37,722 nt of DNA from JBDFMH01 sp047238125 (lineage in GTDB: Bacteria; Pseudomonadota; Alphaproteobacteria; Sphingomonadales; Sphingomonadaceae), in contig NZ_JBDFMH010000002.1 of NCBI RefSeq assembly GCF_047238125.1, positions 1 through 37,722 on the forward strand, given 5' to 3'. The notes under the pieces were generated by a model. It saw nothing but the letters and a program-made list of their open reading frames with translations. It ran no database searches and had not been told where the DNA came from. Positions 14,642 through 22,667 of the stretch are shown one piece after another; the first letter of the stretch is position 1, and the number at the start of each line of letters is the position of its first letter. Position numbers and translations under genes: made by a program.

Positions 14642-15514
14642 ATGACCCTGGAGCAGCTCAGAATATTCGTCGGCGTCGCGGAGCGCGAACACGTTACCAA
14701 GGCAGCGGAGGCGCTGAACGTCACGCAGTCTGCTGCCTCCGGCGCGGTTGCGGCCCTCGAAGCGCGCTACGGGGTTCCTCTGTTTCACCGCGTCGGGCGT
14801 GGCATCCAGCTGACCGAGGCGGGCCGCGGCTTTCTGGAGGAAGCGCGCGCGGTGCTGGGGCGGGCAGCGCATGCCGAGACGATGCTAGCGGACTATGCCG
14901 GGCTTGCGCGTGGTTCGTTGCGGATCGTCGCCAGCCAAACGATCGCGAGCTATTGGTTGCCGGCAAAGCTCGCCGCCTTCCACGAACGCCACCCGCAGAT
15001 TGCGGTCGAGCTGGCGATCGACAACACCGAGGGCGCGGCAGCGCAGGTGCTGAGCGGCGCGGCGGAACTCGGCTTTGTCGAGGGCGAGGTGGATGAACCG
15101 GCGCTCGCCCACTGGAAGGTCGGGCGTGACCCGATGGTGCTGGTCGGCCGCGAGGAAGCCGAACGCATCGACGAGGCCTGGCTGCGCACTGCACGCTGGA
15201 TCGTCCGTGAGCAGGGATCGGGTACGCGCTCGACCTTCGAGGACGTGCTGCGAACGCGCGGGTTTGATCCGGCCCAGCTGACGGTAGCGATGACGCTGCC
15301 GTCCAACGAGGCGGTGCGCACCGCGGTCGAGGCCGGTGCCGGCGTTGCCGTCTTGTCGCGATTGGTCGTCGCGCGCGCGCTCAAGGCCGGCGATCTGGTC
15401 GAGCTGCCGCTCGGGCTGCCCGACCGCGCCTTTCACGCGCTGCGCCACAAGGAACGCTATCGCACCCGCGCGGCCGACGCGCTGACGGATCTTATCAAGG
15501 AGCAGGTCGCATGA
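14642..15514 (+). CDS. LysR-family transcriptional regulator
   Basis: A 290-residue LysR regulator: N-terminal winged helix (MTLEQLRIFVGVAEREHVTKAAEALNVTQSAASGAVAAL, about 1-39), linker helix, and a periplasmic-binding-protein-like effector domain (about 90-285). The CysB/Cbl/CbbR-like grouping fits a sulfur-related effector, but that is inference from context. The start at 14642 matches the conserved MTLEQLRIF N-terminus. It overlaps the exporter gene by ATGA (15511-15514) and is divergent from the cytosolic oxidase operon; it probably regulates both sides in response to sulfite or a related anion. Confidence 0.9.
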   Translation: MTLEQLRIFVGVAEREHVTKAAEALNVTQSAASGAVAALEARYGVPLFHRVGRGIQLTEAGRGFLEEARAVLGRAAHAETMLADYAGLARGSLRIVASQTIASYWLPAKLAAFHERHPQIAVELAIDNTEGAAAQVLSGAAELGFVEGEVDEPALAHWKVGRDPMVLVGREEAERIDEAWLRTARWIVREQGSGTRSTFEDVLRTRGFDPAQLTVAMTLPSNEAVRTAVEAGAGVAVLSRLVVARALKAGDLVELPLGLPDRAFHALRHKERYRTRAADALTDLIKEQVA

Positions 15515-16662
15515 CTGCCGACACGCACTCCGTTCTCAGCGGCCTCAAGCCGCTCAGCCGGCTCGATCACCCCCGCGAGATGATCCGCCAGTTCACCCCC
15601 AACTGGTTCGCCGCGACGATGGGCACGGGCATCCTTGCCCTCGCGCTGCCGCAAGTACCCGGCATTGGACCCTCGCTGAAGCCAGTCGGCGAGGTGTTGT
15701 GGTTCTTCAACATCGCGCTCTTCGCGCTGTTTACCGGGCTCTATGGCGCGCGCTGGGCGATGTTCGGGCACGAGGCACGGCGCATCTTCGGGCACAACAC
15801 CGTGTCGATGTTCATCGGGACCATCCCGATGGGTCTGGCGACAATCATCAACGGCTGTCTCGCCTTCGGCATCACGCGGTTCGGAGACGGCATCGTGCCG
15901 GTCACACACGTCCTGTGGTGGATCGACGTCGCCATGTCGCTCGCCTGCGGCGTGTTGATCCCCTACCTGATGTTTACCCGCCACGAGCACAGCCTGGACG
16001 GCATGACCGCCGTATGGCTGCTGCCGGTCGTCGCTGCCGAAGTGGCGGGCGCCAGCGGCGGGCTGCTCGCGCCGCATCTAACCGATCCCCACGCGCAGAT
16101 AGTGACGCTCGCGACCTCCTATGTGCTGTGGGCCTATTCAGTGCCGGTCGCGTTTGGCATCCTCGCCATCCTCATCCTGCGCATGGCACTCCACAAGTTG
16201 CCGCATGAAAGCATGGCGGCATCCTCCTGGCTGGCGCTGGGGCCGATCGGCACGGGTGCTCTGGGCATGCTGGTGCTCGGCGCGGATGCGCCGGCGATCC
16301 TCACCGCGCACGGGCTAGCCGGCGTCGGCACCGTCGCGCAGGGGATCGGCGTTGTCGCCGGGCTCTGCCTGTGGGGTTTCGGCCTGTGGTGGCTGGCGCT
16401 CGCGACGCTTATCACCATCCGCTACTGGCGCGCGGGCGTGCCGTTCAACCTGGGCTGGTGGGGCTACACCTTCCCGCTCGGCGTCTACACCGTCGCCACC
16501 TTCCGCCTCGGCACGACGCTGAACCTTATGTTTTTCGGTATCGTCGGCACGGTGCTGACGGTTGCGCTCGCGGCGATGTGGCTGCTGGTCGGTGCCAAGA
16601 CGCTAGCCGGTGCATGGCGGGGCAACCTGTTCGTCTCGCCCTGCATCGCCACCCCGAACTGA
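15511..16662 (+). CDS. TDT-family exporter (TehA/SSU1-like), probable sulfite exporter
   Basis: A 383-residue integral membrane protein with about ten hydrophobic segments of the tellurite-resistance/dicarboxylate transporter (TDT) family: FTPNWFAATMGTGILALAL near the N-terminus (about 29-47), GTIPMGLATIINGC at about 102-115 and WWGYTFPLGVYTVAT at about 318-332. The same fold covers TehA, SLAC1 anion channels and yeast SSU1 sulfite pumps. The neighbours are two sulfite-oxidase-type enzymes and a LysR regulator, which makes sulfite efflux the likeliest role. Coupled to the regulator by an ATGA overlap. Confidence 0.85.
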   Translation: MTADTHSVLSGLKPLSRLDHPREMIRQFTPNWFAATMGTGILALALPQVPGIGPSLKPVGEVLWFFNIALFALFTGLYGARWAMFGHEARRIFGHNTVSMFIGTIPMGLATIINGCLAFGITRFGDGIVPVTHVLWWIDVAMSLACGVLIPYLMFTRHEHSLDGMTAVWLLPVVAAEVAGASGGLLAPHLTDPHAQIVTLATSYVLWAYSVPVAFGILAILILRMALHKLPHESMAASSWLALGPIGTGALGMLVLGADAPAILTAHGLAGVGTVAQGIGVVAGLCLWGFGLWWLALATLITIRYWRAGVPFNLGWWGYTFPLGVYTVATFRLGTTLNLMFFGIVGTVLTVALAAMWLLVGAKTLAGAWRGNLFVSPCIATPN

Positions 16663-16751
16663 TCCGCCATGATGATCGGATCAGTCGGTCCGATCACTTG
16701 CAGAACGCCCCTTCGATCCGCCAGCGTGACTGGCCACAGGAGAGCCTTGTC

Positions 16752-17987
16752 ATGGACAATTTCGACGCCGGGCTGGCGAGTGAGACCAGCCGTCGCCGCT
16801 TTCTCAGGCATGCCGCGCTCGGTACCGCCGGCCTTGCCGCCGCGCCGGCACTGGCGCAGCAGCTCGTCGACCTGAAGCTGCCCGGCGGCAATGCCGAACG
16901 GCCGATGACCAGCGCCTTTCCCGGCAAAGGCAGCATGATCCTCCAGCGCGTCCATCCACCCTTGCTGGAAACGCCGATGGACGTGTTCGACAAGTCGGTG
17001 TTCACGCCCAACGACCAGTTCTTCGTCCGCTGGCATTGGGCCGACATACCGACCTCGATCGACGTCGAAAGTTTCCGCCTCAACGTCTTCGGCCACGTCA
17101 ATCGGCAGCTGTCGATCAGCCTCGCCCAGCTGCTGCGCCTGCCACGGGTCGAGATGGCGGCGGTGAACCAATGCTCGGGCAACAGCCGTGGGTTGTTCCA
17201 GCCACGTGTCGCCGGCGCGCAATGGGGCAATGGCGCGATGGGCAATGCCAAATGGCTCGGTGTGCGCTTGCGCGATGTGCTCGACCTCGCCGGGGTCAAG
17301 GCAGGCGCGGTACAGGTGCGCTTCGGCGCGCTCGATCAGCCGGTCGTGGCGGGCGCTCCCGACTTCGAGAAGGCACTCGATATCGATCATGCCCGCGACG
17401 GCGAGGTGATGATCGCCTTCGGCATGAACGGCGAGCAGCTGCCGCTCCTCAACGGCTTTCCCTGCCGGCTGATCGTTCCCGGCTGGTATTCGACCTACTG
17501 GGTCAAGATGCTAAACGCGATCGAGGTACTGCCCGGCCCTGACGACCAGTATTGGATGGCCAAGGCCTACAAGATCCCCGCAACACCCGGCGCGAATGTC
17601 GCCCCCGGTGCCAAGGACTTCCCGACCGTACCGATCAATCGCATGATCCCGCGTAGCTGGATGACCAGCCTGCCCGATGGTCAGGCGATCGCCTATGAAG
17701 CGTCGATCCCGGTCGGCGGCATCGCAATGGGCGGCGATTGCGGCGTCGCCAAGGTCGATGTGTCGTCGGACGGTGGCCGCACCTGGTACAGGACGACGCT
17801 CGGAGCGGACGAGGGCAGGTACAGCTTCCGGCGCTGGGACGGGCGGGTGCCGCTGAGACGCGGGCCTAACCCCATCATGGTGCGCTGCTGGAACACCAAC
17901 GGTGTCGCTCAGCCGATGAAGCCGATCTGGAATCCCGGCGGGTTCATGCGCGGCAACATTGAAACCACCACCATCATCGCGGCCTGA
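16752..17987 (+). CDS. sorA: Tat-exported sulfite dehydrogenase, molybdenum subunit (SorA-like)
   Basis: A 411-residue molybdoenzyme with a twin-arginine signal (SRRRFLRHAALG at about 13-24, cleavage after APALAQ near 36). The sulfite oxidase domain has its ligand C141 in NQCSGNSRG, and the Mo-co dimerisation domain follows (KVDVSSDGGRTWY at about 335-347). The start at 16752 has CAGGAG 9 bases upstream. Followed after 14 bases by a monoheme cytochrome c gene, the arrangement of SorA-SorB sulfite:cytochrome c dehydrogenases. It should oxidise periplasmic sulfite to sulfate and pass electrons to the cytochrome. Substrate assignment is by family and context. Confidence 0.88.
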   Translation: MDNFDAGLASETSRRRFLRHAALGTAGLAAAPALAQQLVDLKLPGGNAERPMTSAFPGKGSMILQRVHPPLLETPMDVFDKSVFTPNDQFFVRWHWADIPTSIDVESFRLNVFGHVNRQLSISLAQLLRLPRVEMAAVNQCSGNSRGLFQPRVAGAQWGNGAMGNAKWLGVRLRDVLDLAGVKAGAVQVRFGALDQPVVAGAPDFEKALDIDHARDGEVMIAFGMNGEQLPLLNGFPCRLIVPGWYSTYWVKMLNAIEVLPGPDDQYWMAKAYKIPATPGANVAPGAKDFPTVPINRMIPRSWMTSLPDGQAIAYEASIPVGGIAMGGDCGVAKVDVSSDGGRTWYRTTLGADEGRYSFRRWDGRVPLRRGPNPIMVRCWNTNGVAQPMKPIWNPGGFMRGNIETTTIIAA

Positions 17988-18001
17988 GGAGCGAGCAAAT
18001 C

Positions 18002-18484
18002 ATGAAGACTCCGTCTCCCGGCGTGATGGCTGCTGGCCTGATCGGCCTGACCGGCATCATCCTCGTCTCGATCGGCGCGCCGAGCAGCCGCAAGGCGCCC
18101 GTTCCGATCTCCGAGATGTCTGAGCCGGCACCGGCCGCCAGCGTGTCAGCGCGCGGCTTCTCGCTTGCCTCGACCAGCGTCGACCTGCCGGCCGACGACG
18201 CGACCTACCCCGACGGTCCGCACGCCGACGTCATCAATGCCAATTGCACCTCGTGCCACTCAGCCAGCATGGCGCTGACCCAGCCTGCGCTATCGGCGGA
18301 TCAGTGGAAGGCGACCGTCACCAAGATGCGTGAGGTGTATAAGGCGCCAGTGGCCGAGAAGGACGTCGATGCGATCGTTGCTTATCTCACCGCTATGCCG
18401 AGCCAGAAGGTGGCACCCGCGACCGGCAAGGCGCAGGACCCGGACCCCAAAGTGGCTCCTGATGTCTCAGGTGGAACCGGCTAA
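18002..18484 (+). CDS. sorB: Monoheme cytochrome c subunit (SorB-like)
   Basis: A 160-residue protein with an N-terminal membrane anchor or uncleaved signal (about 8-26) and a single heme-c site C82-T-S-C85-H86. M109 or M90 could be the distal ligand. A Pro/Ala-rich linker precedes the heme domain and the C-terminus is low complexity. GGAG lies 10 bases before the ATG. Directly downstream of the SorA-like gene; it should accept electrons from sulfite oxidation and pass them to the respiratory chain. Confidence 0.85.
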   Translation: MKTPSPGVMAAGLIGLTGIILVSIGAPSSRKAPVPISEMSEPAPAASVSARGFSLASTSVDLPADDATYPDGPHADVINANCTSCHSASMALTQPALSADQWKATVTKMREVYKAPVAEKDVDAIVAYLTAMPSQKVAPATGKAQDPDPKVAPDVSGGTG

Positions 18485-18500
18485 CCGATCTACTTCCATA

Positions 18501-18527
18501 ATCCCGAAATACCATCCCAATCGGGAT
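18501..18527. promoter_or_regulatory. Inverted repeat resembling the LysR site, at module junction
   Basis: ATCCCGA (18501-18507) and TCGGGAT (18521-18527) form a perfect 7-bp inverted repeat. The right half with its flank (ATCGGGATGACCGTAT) matches the corresponding part of the site at 14583-14598 at 13 of 16 positions. There is no T tract, so a terminator is less likely. It may be a second operator or the remains of a promoter whose gene was lost when the plasmid backbone joined. Confidence 0.35.
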
Positions 18528-18652
18528 GACCGTATGCGACACCCCGTGTCTGGTTAGTCGTTGGCGTAATCCCCTGCCCTGCACATCAGGCACCCCAATA
18601 GCGGTTGTGCGACCCTGCCATTCTGCATATCATCAAATCAGAAGCTTTGAAG

Positions 18653-18662
18653 GTGTGCACAC
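18653..18662. promoter_or_regulatory. GTGTGCACAC palindrome abutting parA start
   Basis: A perfect 10-bp palindrome directly before the TTG start of parA. A related 12-bp palindrome, GATGTGCACATC, lies after the parA partner gene at 19608-19619, and TGCACACCTGCA elements are at about 19283. Together they are candidate operators or a centromere for the partition proteins. Confidence 0.45.
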
Positions 18663-19310
18663 TTGAATATTATCACGCTTGCAGCGCAAAAAGGGGGTGT
18701 CGGTAAAACGACGCTGGCAGTGAATCTGGCGGTTGCCGCGGAAGCGGCCGGGATAAAGACCGCTCTTTTCGACCTCGATCCGCAGGAGAGCGCGACTGCC
18801 TGGAGCGAGCGACGGACAGCCGAATTACCCCACGTCGAACCGATCAGTGCGCGCCGCCTCGATCAGGCGATCGACGCCGCAGAGGCCAACGGCTTTGCGC
18901 TTACGATCATCGACACACCGCCGGCAGCGGGCGCGGAAGCCGCAGCAGCGGCGCAGCGTGCCGATCTGGTCGTCATCCCTTGTCGTCCGTCTTTGATCGA
19001 CCTCGATGCGATCAAGCGAACGGCGCAGCTTATCACCAGTACTGGGCGAACAGGCGTGGTCGTGCTGAATGCAGCACCCCCTACCGCGACCACATTGCTG
19101 GACGATGCCAGAACGCTTGCCGAGGCGACCGGCTTACGGGTTGCGCGTGCCGTATTGCGGGAGCGCAGCGCCTACCGAGCGGCATGGCCTTACGGCTTGG
19201 GTGTTATCGAGCATGAGCCGAAAGGCAAAGCTGCCTTGGAGATTGCAGCCTTGCAGAAACACATATTTGATGATGTGATGAACTGCACACCTGCAAATGT
19301 GAAGGCTTGA
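18663..19310 (+). CDS. parA: ParA-family partition ATPase
   Basis: A 215-residue ParA/MinD-type ATPase with the deviant Walker A KGGVGKTT at residues 10-17, FDLDPQESATAW (about 36-47) and a Walker B-like LTIIDTPPA (about 80-88). It is short and lacks an N-terminal helix-turn-helix, as in type Ib ParA proteins that work with a small ribbon-helix-helix partner that also acts as repressor. The start is TTG at 18663, with GAAGGTG upstream. It moves plasmid copies to daughter cells. Confidence 0.92.
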   Translation: MNIITLAAQKGGVGKTTLAVNLAVAAEAAGIKTALFDLDPQESATAWSERRTAELPHVEPISARRLDQAIDAAEANGFALTIIDTPPAAGAEAAAAAQRADLVVIPCRPSLIDLDAIKRTAQLITSTGRTGVVVLNAAPPTATTLLDDARTLAEATGLRVARAVLRERSAYRAAWPYGLGVIEHEPKGKAALEIAALQKHIFDDVMNCTPANVKA

Positions 19311-19312
19311 TT

Positions 19313-19606
19313 ATGGCAAAACGGACTTCTCTGTTGGGGCCGGCAGTAGCGTCCCCCTCCCCTCGCGACCCCGAGCCGGATCATCAGCCGACTCCGTCGA
19401 CCTCGCCGTCGAGTCCGGCACGGTCGAGTGGCAAGCGACCCGGAAAGTACCACCTTGGGGCATATTTCGATCCGGCCGATCCCACAGCGGAGGCATTTCG
19501 TGTCTTGGCAGCGCGGACCCGGCGAAGCCATCAAGACCTACTTGCCGAGGCGATCAGCGAGCTGGTCGCCAAGTATGATGCCGACAAGCAATTCGGCCGT
19601 GCGTGA
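19313..19606 (+). CDS. parB: Small ParB-type partition partner (ribbon-helix-helix-like)
   Basis: A 97-residue protein starting 2 bases after the parA stop. The N-terminal 45 residues are Pro/Ser-rich and disordered, and the C-terminal part (about 46-92, KYHLGAYFDPADPTAEAFRV then SHQDLLAEAISELVAKY) fits a ribbon-helix-helix DNA-binding fold. Type Ib partition systems use such small proteins to bind the centromere and repress the operon. Name assigned by position and fold type, not by sequence match to classical ParB. Confidence 0.7.
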   Translation: MAKRTSLLGPAVASPSPRDPEPDHQPTPSTSPSSPARSSGKRPGKYHLGAYFDPADPTAEAFRVLAARTRRSHQDLLAEAISELVAKYDADKQFGRA

Positions 19607-19607
19607 T

Positions 19608-19619
19608 GATGTGCACATC
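19608..19619. promoter_or_regulatory. GATGTGCACATC palindrome between partition and replication genes
   Basis: A perfect 12-bp palindrome sharing the GTGCAC centre with the element before parA. It lies 33 bases before the repA start, where a partition protein could regulate repA or bind as a centromere. Confidence 0.45.
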
Positions 19620-19652
19620 TGCAATTATGCAGGACGGCAGGATTGAAGCGGC

Positions 19653-20606
19653 ATGACCAAGCGTCAGAACCCTAACCCCGAGTTTGATCTATTCATCCCG
19701 TTGATGGGCGACCTCCCACTGAAGGATCAGCGGGAGACGATGGAGCGGCCGTTTTTCTCACTCCAGAAGCGCAAGCGGGTGAAGCCGATCGAATATAGCA
19801 GCCCGGACGGCGAGACGTGGGTGAAGATCGAGGCGATTCCTGCCTACGGCATGGCGACGATCTGGGATGCCGATATCCTGATATGGGCGGCGTCCACGCT
19901 CAATCGGATGCGGGAGCAGGGGATCAACGACCTTCCCCGGACGCTTAAAACAACGTCCTACGACCTGTTGCGGGCGATCAAGCGCGACACCAGCGGCCGG
20001 GCTTATCAGGAATTGCAGGCCGCACTCCAGCGGCTTCAGACGACTTCCATATCGACCTCGATACGCGCGCCCAAGCGGCGGACCAAGGCCGGTTTCAACT
20101 GGCTCGACAAATGGACGCTGGAGGTAGACCCGGACACCGACCAACCGCGCGGGATGACCATCACGCTGTCGGATTGGGTATATGAGGGCATTATGGGGGA
20201 GCGGTCGCTGCTCACCATGCACCAAGATTATTTCCTGCTGACGGGCGGGCTGGAACGCGCCCTGTATCGTATCGCGCGCAAGCACGCCGGCAACCAGAAG
20301 GGCGGGTGGACGTGTCGCGTCGAGGTGCTGCGCGACAAGACCGGCAGCGACAGCAAACCCAAAGAGTTCAACCGGATGCTCCGCAAGGTGGTGGAGGCCG
20401 ACCAGCTCCCCGACTATGCGATGCAGATGGCTGCGACTGCCGATGGCAGTCCTGCCGTGTTGTTCCGGCTTCGGGGAGAAGCGGAGGCGCTGGCGCTGAC
20501 AGCTAGGTTGGAGGCCGAGCAGGAACGACGGAACCGGTTCGATGCCGATCGCCGCCGCGCCGCCGAGGTGGACGACCTGATGGACAAGCTCGCCGGCGAA
20601 CGCTGA
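19653..20606 (+). CDS. repA: Plasmid replication initiator (RPA/RepA family)
   Basis: A 317-residue replication initiator of the RPA (Replication initiator protein A) type common on alphaproteobacterial plasmids. Features are the N-terminal FDLFIPLMGDLPLKDQRETMERPFFSLQK (about 11-39), a central ADILIWAASTLNRM then TSYDLLRAIKRDTSGRAYQEL, and GGLERALYRIARKHAG in the second winged-helix half (about 198-213). The C-terminus is basic and coiled. It lies directly before a set of iterons and should bind them to open the origin. Confidence 0.92.
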   Translation: MTKRQNPNPEFDLFIPLMGDLPLKDQRETMERPFFSLQKRKRVKPIEYSSPDGETWVKIEAIPAYGMATIWDADILIWAASTLNRMREQGINDLPRTLKTTSYDLLRAIKRDTSGRAYQELQAALQRLQTTSISTSIRAPKRRTKAGFNWLDKWTLEVDPDTDQPRGMTITLSDWVYEGIMGERSLLTMHQDYFLLTGGLERALYRIARKHAGNQKGGWTCRVEVLRDKTGSDSKPKEFNRMLRKVVEADQLPDYAMQMAATADGSPAVLFRLRGEAEALALTARLEAEQERRNRFDADRRRAAEVDDLMDKLAGER

Positions 20607-20610
20607 CTAT

Positions 20611-20804
20611 CGTGGTATCACACACCGCAAGGCCCGTCCGTACCAGAGACGGAAGCGGGCAGCAGGCGATGAGAGTGTGGATCGAGCAATAATCGACCCG
20701 CAGAACGGCAAGCGATCATCGTGGGATCACACACCGGACAGTCGTGGGATCACACACCGCACTATCGTGGGATCACACACCGAATCACGTGGGATCACAC
20801 ACCG
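20611..20804. repeat. oriV: Origin iterons (five 17-bp direct repeats)
   Basis: The 17-mer CGTGGGATCACACACCG occurs exactly at 20720, 20743, 20766 and 20788 (starts), spaced 23, 23 and 22 bp. A further copy with one change (CGTGGTATCACACACCG) is at 20611. Such helically phased repeats right after an RPA-type initiator gene mark the vegetative origin; the isolated copy next to repA may be the autoregulatory site. Confidence 0.9.
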
Positions 20805-20832
20805 GTCACCTTCTCAACCTGTTGCAGAAACG

Positions 20833-20900
20833 CGGTTTTTTGCCCTCTTTTCAGCACTTAACCTTCTTAACGATTCCTATTTAACAGAATCACTTAACCC
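20833..20900. other. AT-rich segment beside iterons, candidate unwinding element
   Basis: Directly after the iterons the composition drops in GC and contains TTTTTTG, CTCTTTTC and repeated TTAAC words (ACTTAAC, TCTTAAC, TTTAACA, ACTTAAC). This is the expected position and composition for the duplex-unwinding region of an iteron plasmid. No perfect DnaA box was recognised. Confidence 0.5.
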
Positions 20901-21125
20901 CCACAGATGTACCGAAGAAACGGAGAGGGGATGCGGAATTGCCCTTTGGGCAATGCGCTTTCGCTGCGTGCCGGCTATCGCCGTCACAGAAGCGGCCTGA
21001 CGGCCGCAGGCTTCCGGCAGAAGCCCAGCCGATCCGGCGGTGTGTACCTGTCGGCGTCATGCTCGTTGAAAGGGCAGGATAGGGAGATATGCCGACCCGA
21101 TCGTCGGTTTCGCGGGTGTGTACGA

Positions 21126-22667
21126 TCACGCCGGATCGTAGAGGCCGGCGAACTCCCGTTCGGCATAGTAGCGGATCTTGCCGACGACGAGCGGATGCTG
21201 GCCCTGCCGCAGCAGGAGGAGATCGTCGGGATTCATCCGCATGATTTCATCCGGCGTCGCCAACCGGCGCGCGGCGACGTGGCCGCTAGAGCTTTCCGAT
21301 CGGGTGTCGTTGCTGAAGATGCTCGCCGGGCCGGACGTGCCGAACGTCTCATATTCGATGGTGGTGTCGCCGATCGTGCGCGACAGCATGTCGGCAGTGG
21401 CAAGATCGTTGACCCCAAACGTCTGGATCACGCCGGCGTTGGACATGAAGGTGCCGGCGCGTTCGCCATAGGTCGCCTTGAGCTGGTGCATGTCCTGGAG
21501 GATCGGCCAGAGCTGCATCCCGTAACCGGCCATCAGCCCCATCGCGCGTTCCACCGGATCGAGGCGGCCGAGCGCGGCGAACTCGTCGAGGAGGAACAGG
21601 ACGGGGCGTTCCGGCCGGGCAGGGGAGCGCGCCATGTCGGTGACGGCCTGGCTGACCAGCAGCCGCAGCCAGCGGGCATAGGTGTCGAGCCGGTCGGGCG
21701 GCAGGCACAGGAATACCGTGCCCGATCGCTCCTTCAGGTCCGCGAACCGGAAATCGGACGCTGACGTGCTGTCCACGATGCGCGGGCTGTCGAGGAAGTG
21801 GGTGTGGCGCTGGGCGGAGGACAACACGCCCGCGGCCTCGCGATCGGACTTGCCGAGGTGGCGGTTGGCGGCGCGCGCGATCAGGCCGTGCGCGCCGGTG
21901 CTGGCCTGCATGTCGGCAAGCAGCGCGGCGAAGCCGGCGGGATCGCGGGTGAGCTTGTCGCGCACGGTCGCCAGCGTGGCGCGGGACAGGGGTTCGTGGA
22001 CGACGGTGTGCAGGATGATACCGGCGATGAGCGCCCTGGCTTCCTCGTTCCAGTGCGCCTCACCCGATTGCCCCGGCGCGTCGTGGACCAGCGCGTCGGC
22101 GATCGTCTGCGCATCTTCCGCGAGGTCCGGGCTGGTCGCATCGAGCCACGCCAGCGGGTTGTAACGGGCCGCGGGGCGCCCGGAGACGCCGAAGGGGTCC
22201 AGGCACCGCACATCGCCCTTGGTGGCCCGCGTGCGGGCCGTAACGCGGGCATTCTCACCCTTGGGGTCGATGCATATGACCGAGCGGTCGAGCAGCAGCA
22301 GGTTGGGGATGATCGTGCCGACGCCCTTGCCCGAGCGGGTGGGTGCCATCGTCAGCAGATGGGCCACGCCATCGTAGCGCAGCAGCTTGTTGTTCCGACC
22401 CGACCGGCCGATGATGAGGTCGCCCGATCCTTCCAGCTTCGCCAGGTCGCGCCGGTCGCCGAAGCGGGCCGATCCCATCAGGGTGTTGCGATTGCCCCTG
22501 CGGCGGTTGAACTTCCAGATGCCGAACAGGGTGAGGCCGGTGAGCAGGAACGGCACATCGGTCGCGATTTCGCCGACGCCGAAGATGCCCTTGAGCCAGG
22601 CGTTGCTCGCCATCAGCACGATGAAGCCGATCAGCAGCGTCCATAGCGGTCTGATCCGTAGCGGCAT
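21126..22667 (-). CDS. traG: VirD4/TraG-type conjugation coupling protein
   Basis: A 513-residue type IV coupling ATPase. Two N-terminal membrane segments (about 8-24, 37-51) precede a P-loop domain with Walker A APTRSGKGVG (108-117) and Walker B VLFLLDEFAALG (356-367), and a downstream QDMHQLKATYG (about 392-402). It delivers the relaxase-DNA complex to the mating channel. It is shorter than the 600-700 residues typical of Ti TraG, lacking part of the C-terminal region. The start overlaps the stop of the upstream gene by one base (TGATG). No mating-pair-formation genes are seen in this window. Confidence 0.92.
   Translation of the reverse strand: MPLRIRPLWTLLIGFIVLMASNAWLKGIFGVGEIATDVPFLLTGLTLFGIWKFNRRRGNRNTLMGSARFGDRRDLAKLEGSGDLIIGRSGRNNKLLRYDGVAHLLTMAPTRSGKGVGTIIPNLLLLDRSVICIDPKGENARVTARTRATKGDVRCLDPFGVSGRPAARYNPLAWLDATSPDLAEDAQTIADALVHDAPGQSGEAHWNEEARALIAGIILHTVVHEPLSRATLATVRDKLTRDPAGFAALLADMQASTGAHGLIARAANRHLGKSDREAAGVLSSAQRHTHFLDSPRIVDSTSASDFRFADLKERSGTVFLCLPPDRLDTYARWLRLLVSQAVTDMARSPARPERPVLFLLDEFAALGRLDPVERAMGLMAGYGMQLWPILQDMHQLKATYGERAGTFMSNAGVIQTFGVNDLATADMLSRTIGDTTIEYETFGTSGPASIFSNDTRSESSSGHVAARRLATPDEIMRMNPDDLLLLRQGQHPLVVGKIRYYAEREFAGLYDPA

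Noticed and set aside
13410..14645. Long plus-strand reading frame opposite the cytosolic molybdoenzyme
   Set aside because: The minus-strand gene has the conserved Cys motif and family fold; the opposite frame is compositionally biased with no domain.
16371..16751. N-terminal extension of the SorA-like gene
   Set aside because: An in-frame start would lie inside the exporter gene and remove the Tat signal from the N-terminus; the ATG at 16752 has a good ribosome site.
20611..20804. Possible CRISPR array
   Set aside because: The repeats are 17 bp with 5-6 bp gaps, too short for spacers, and lie next to a replication initiator; they are iterons.
20907..21764. Plus-strand reading frame across the origin end and traG
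   Set aside because: Most of it lies opposite traG, and it has no ribosome site or family features.
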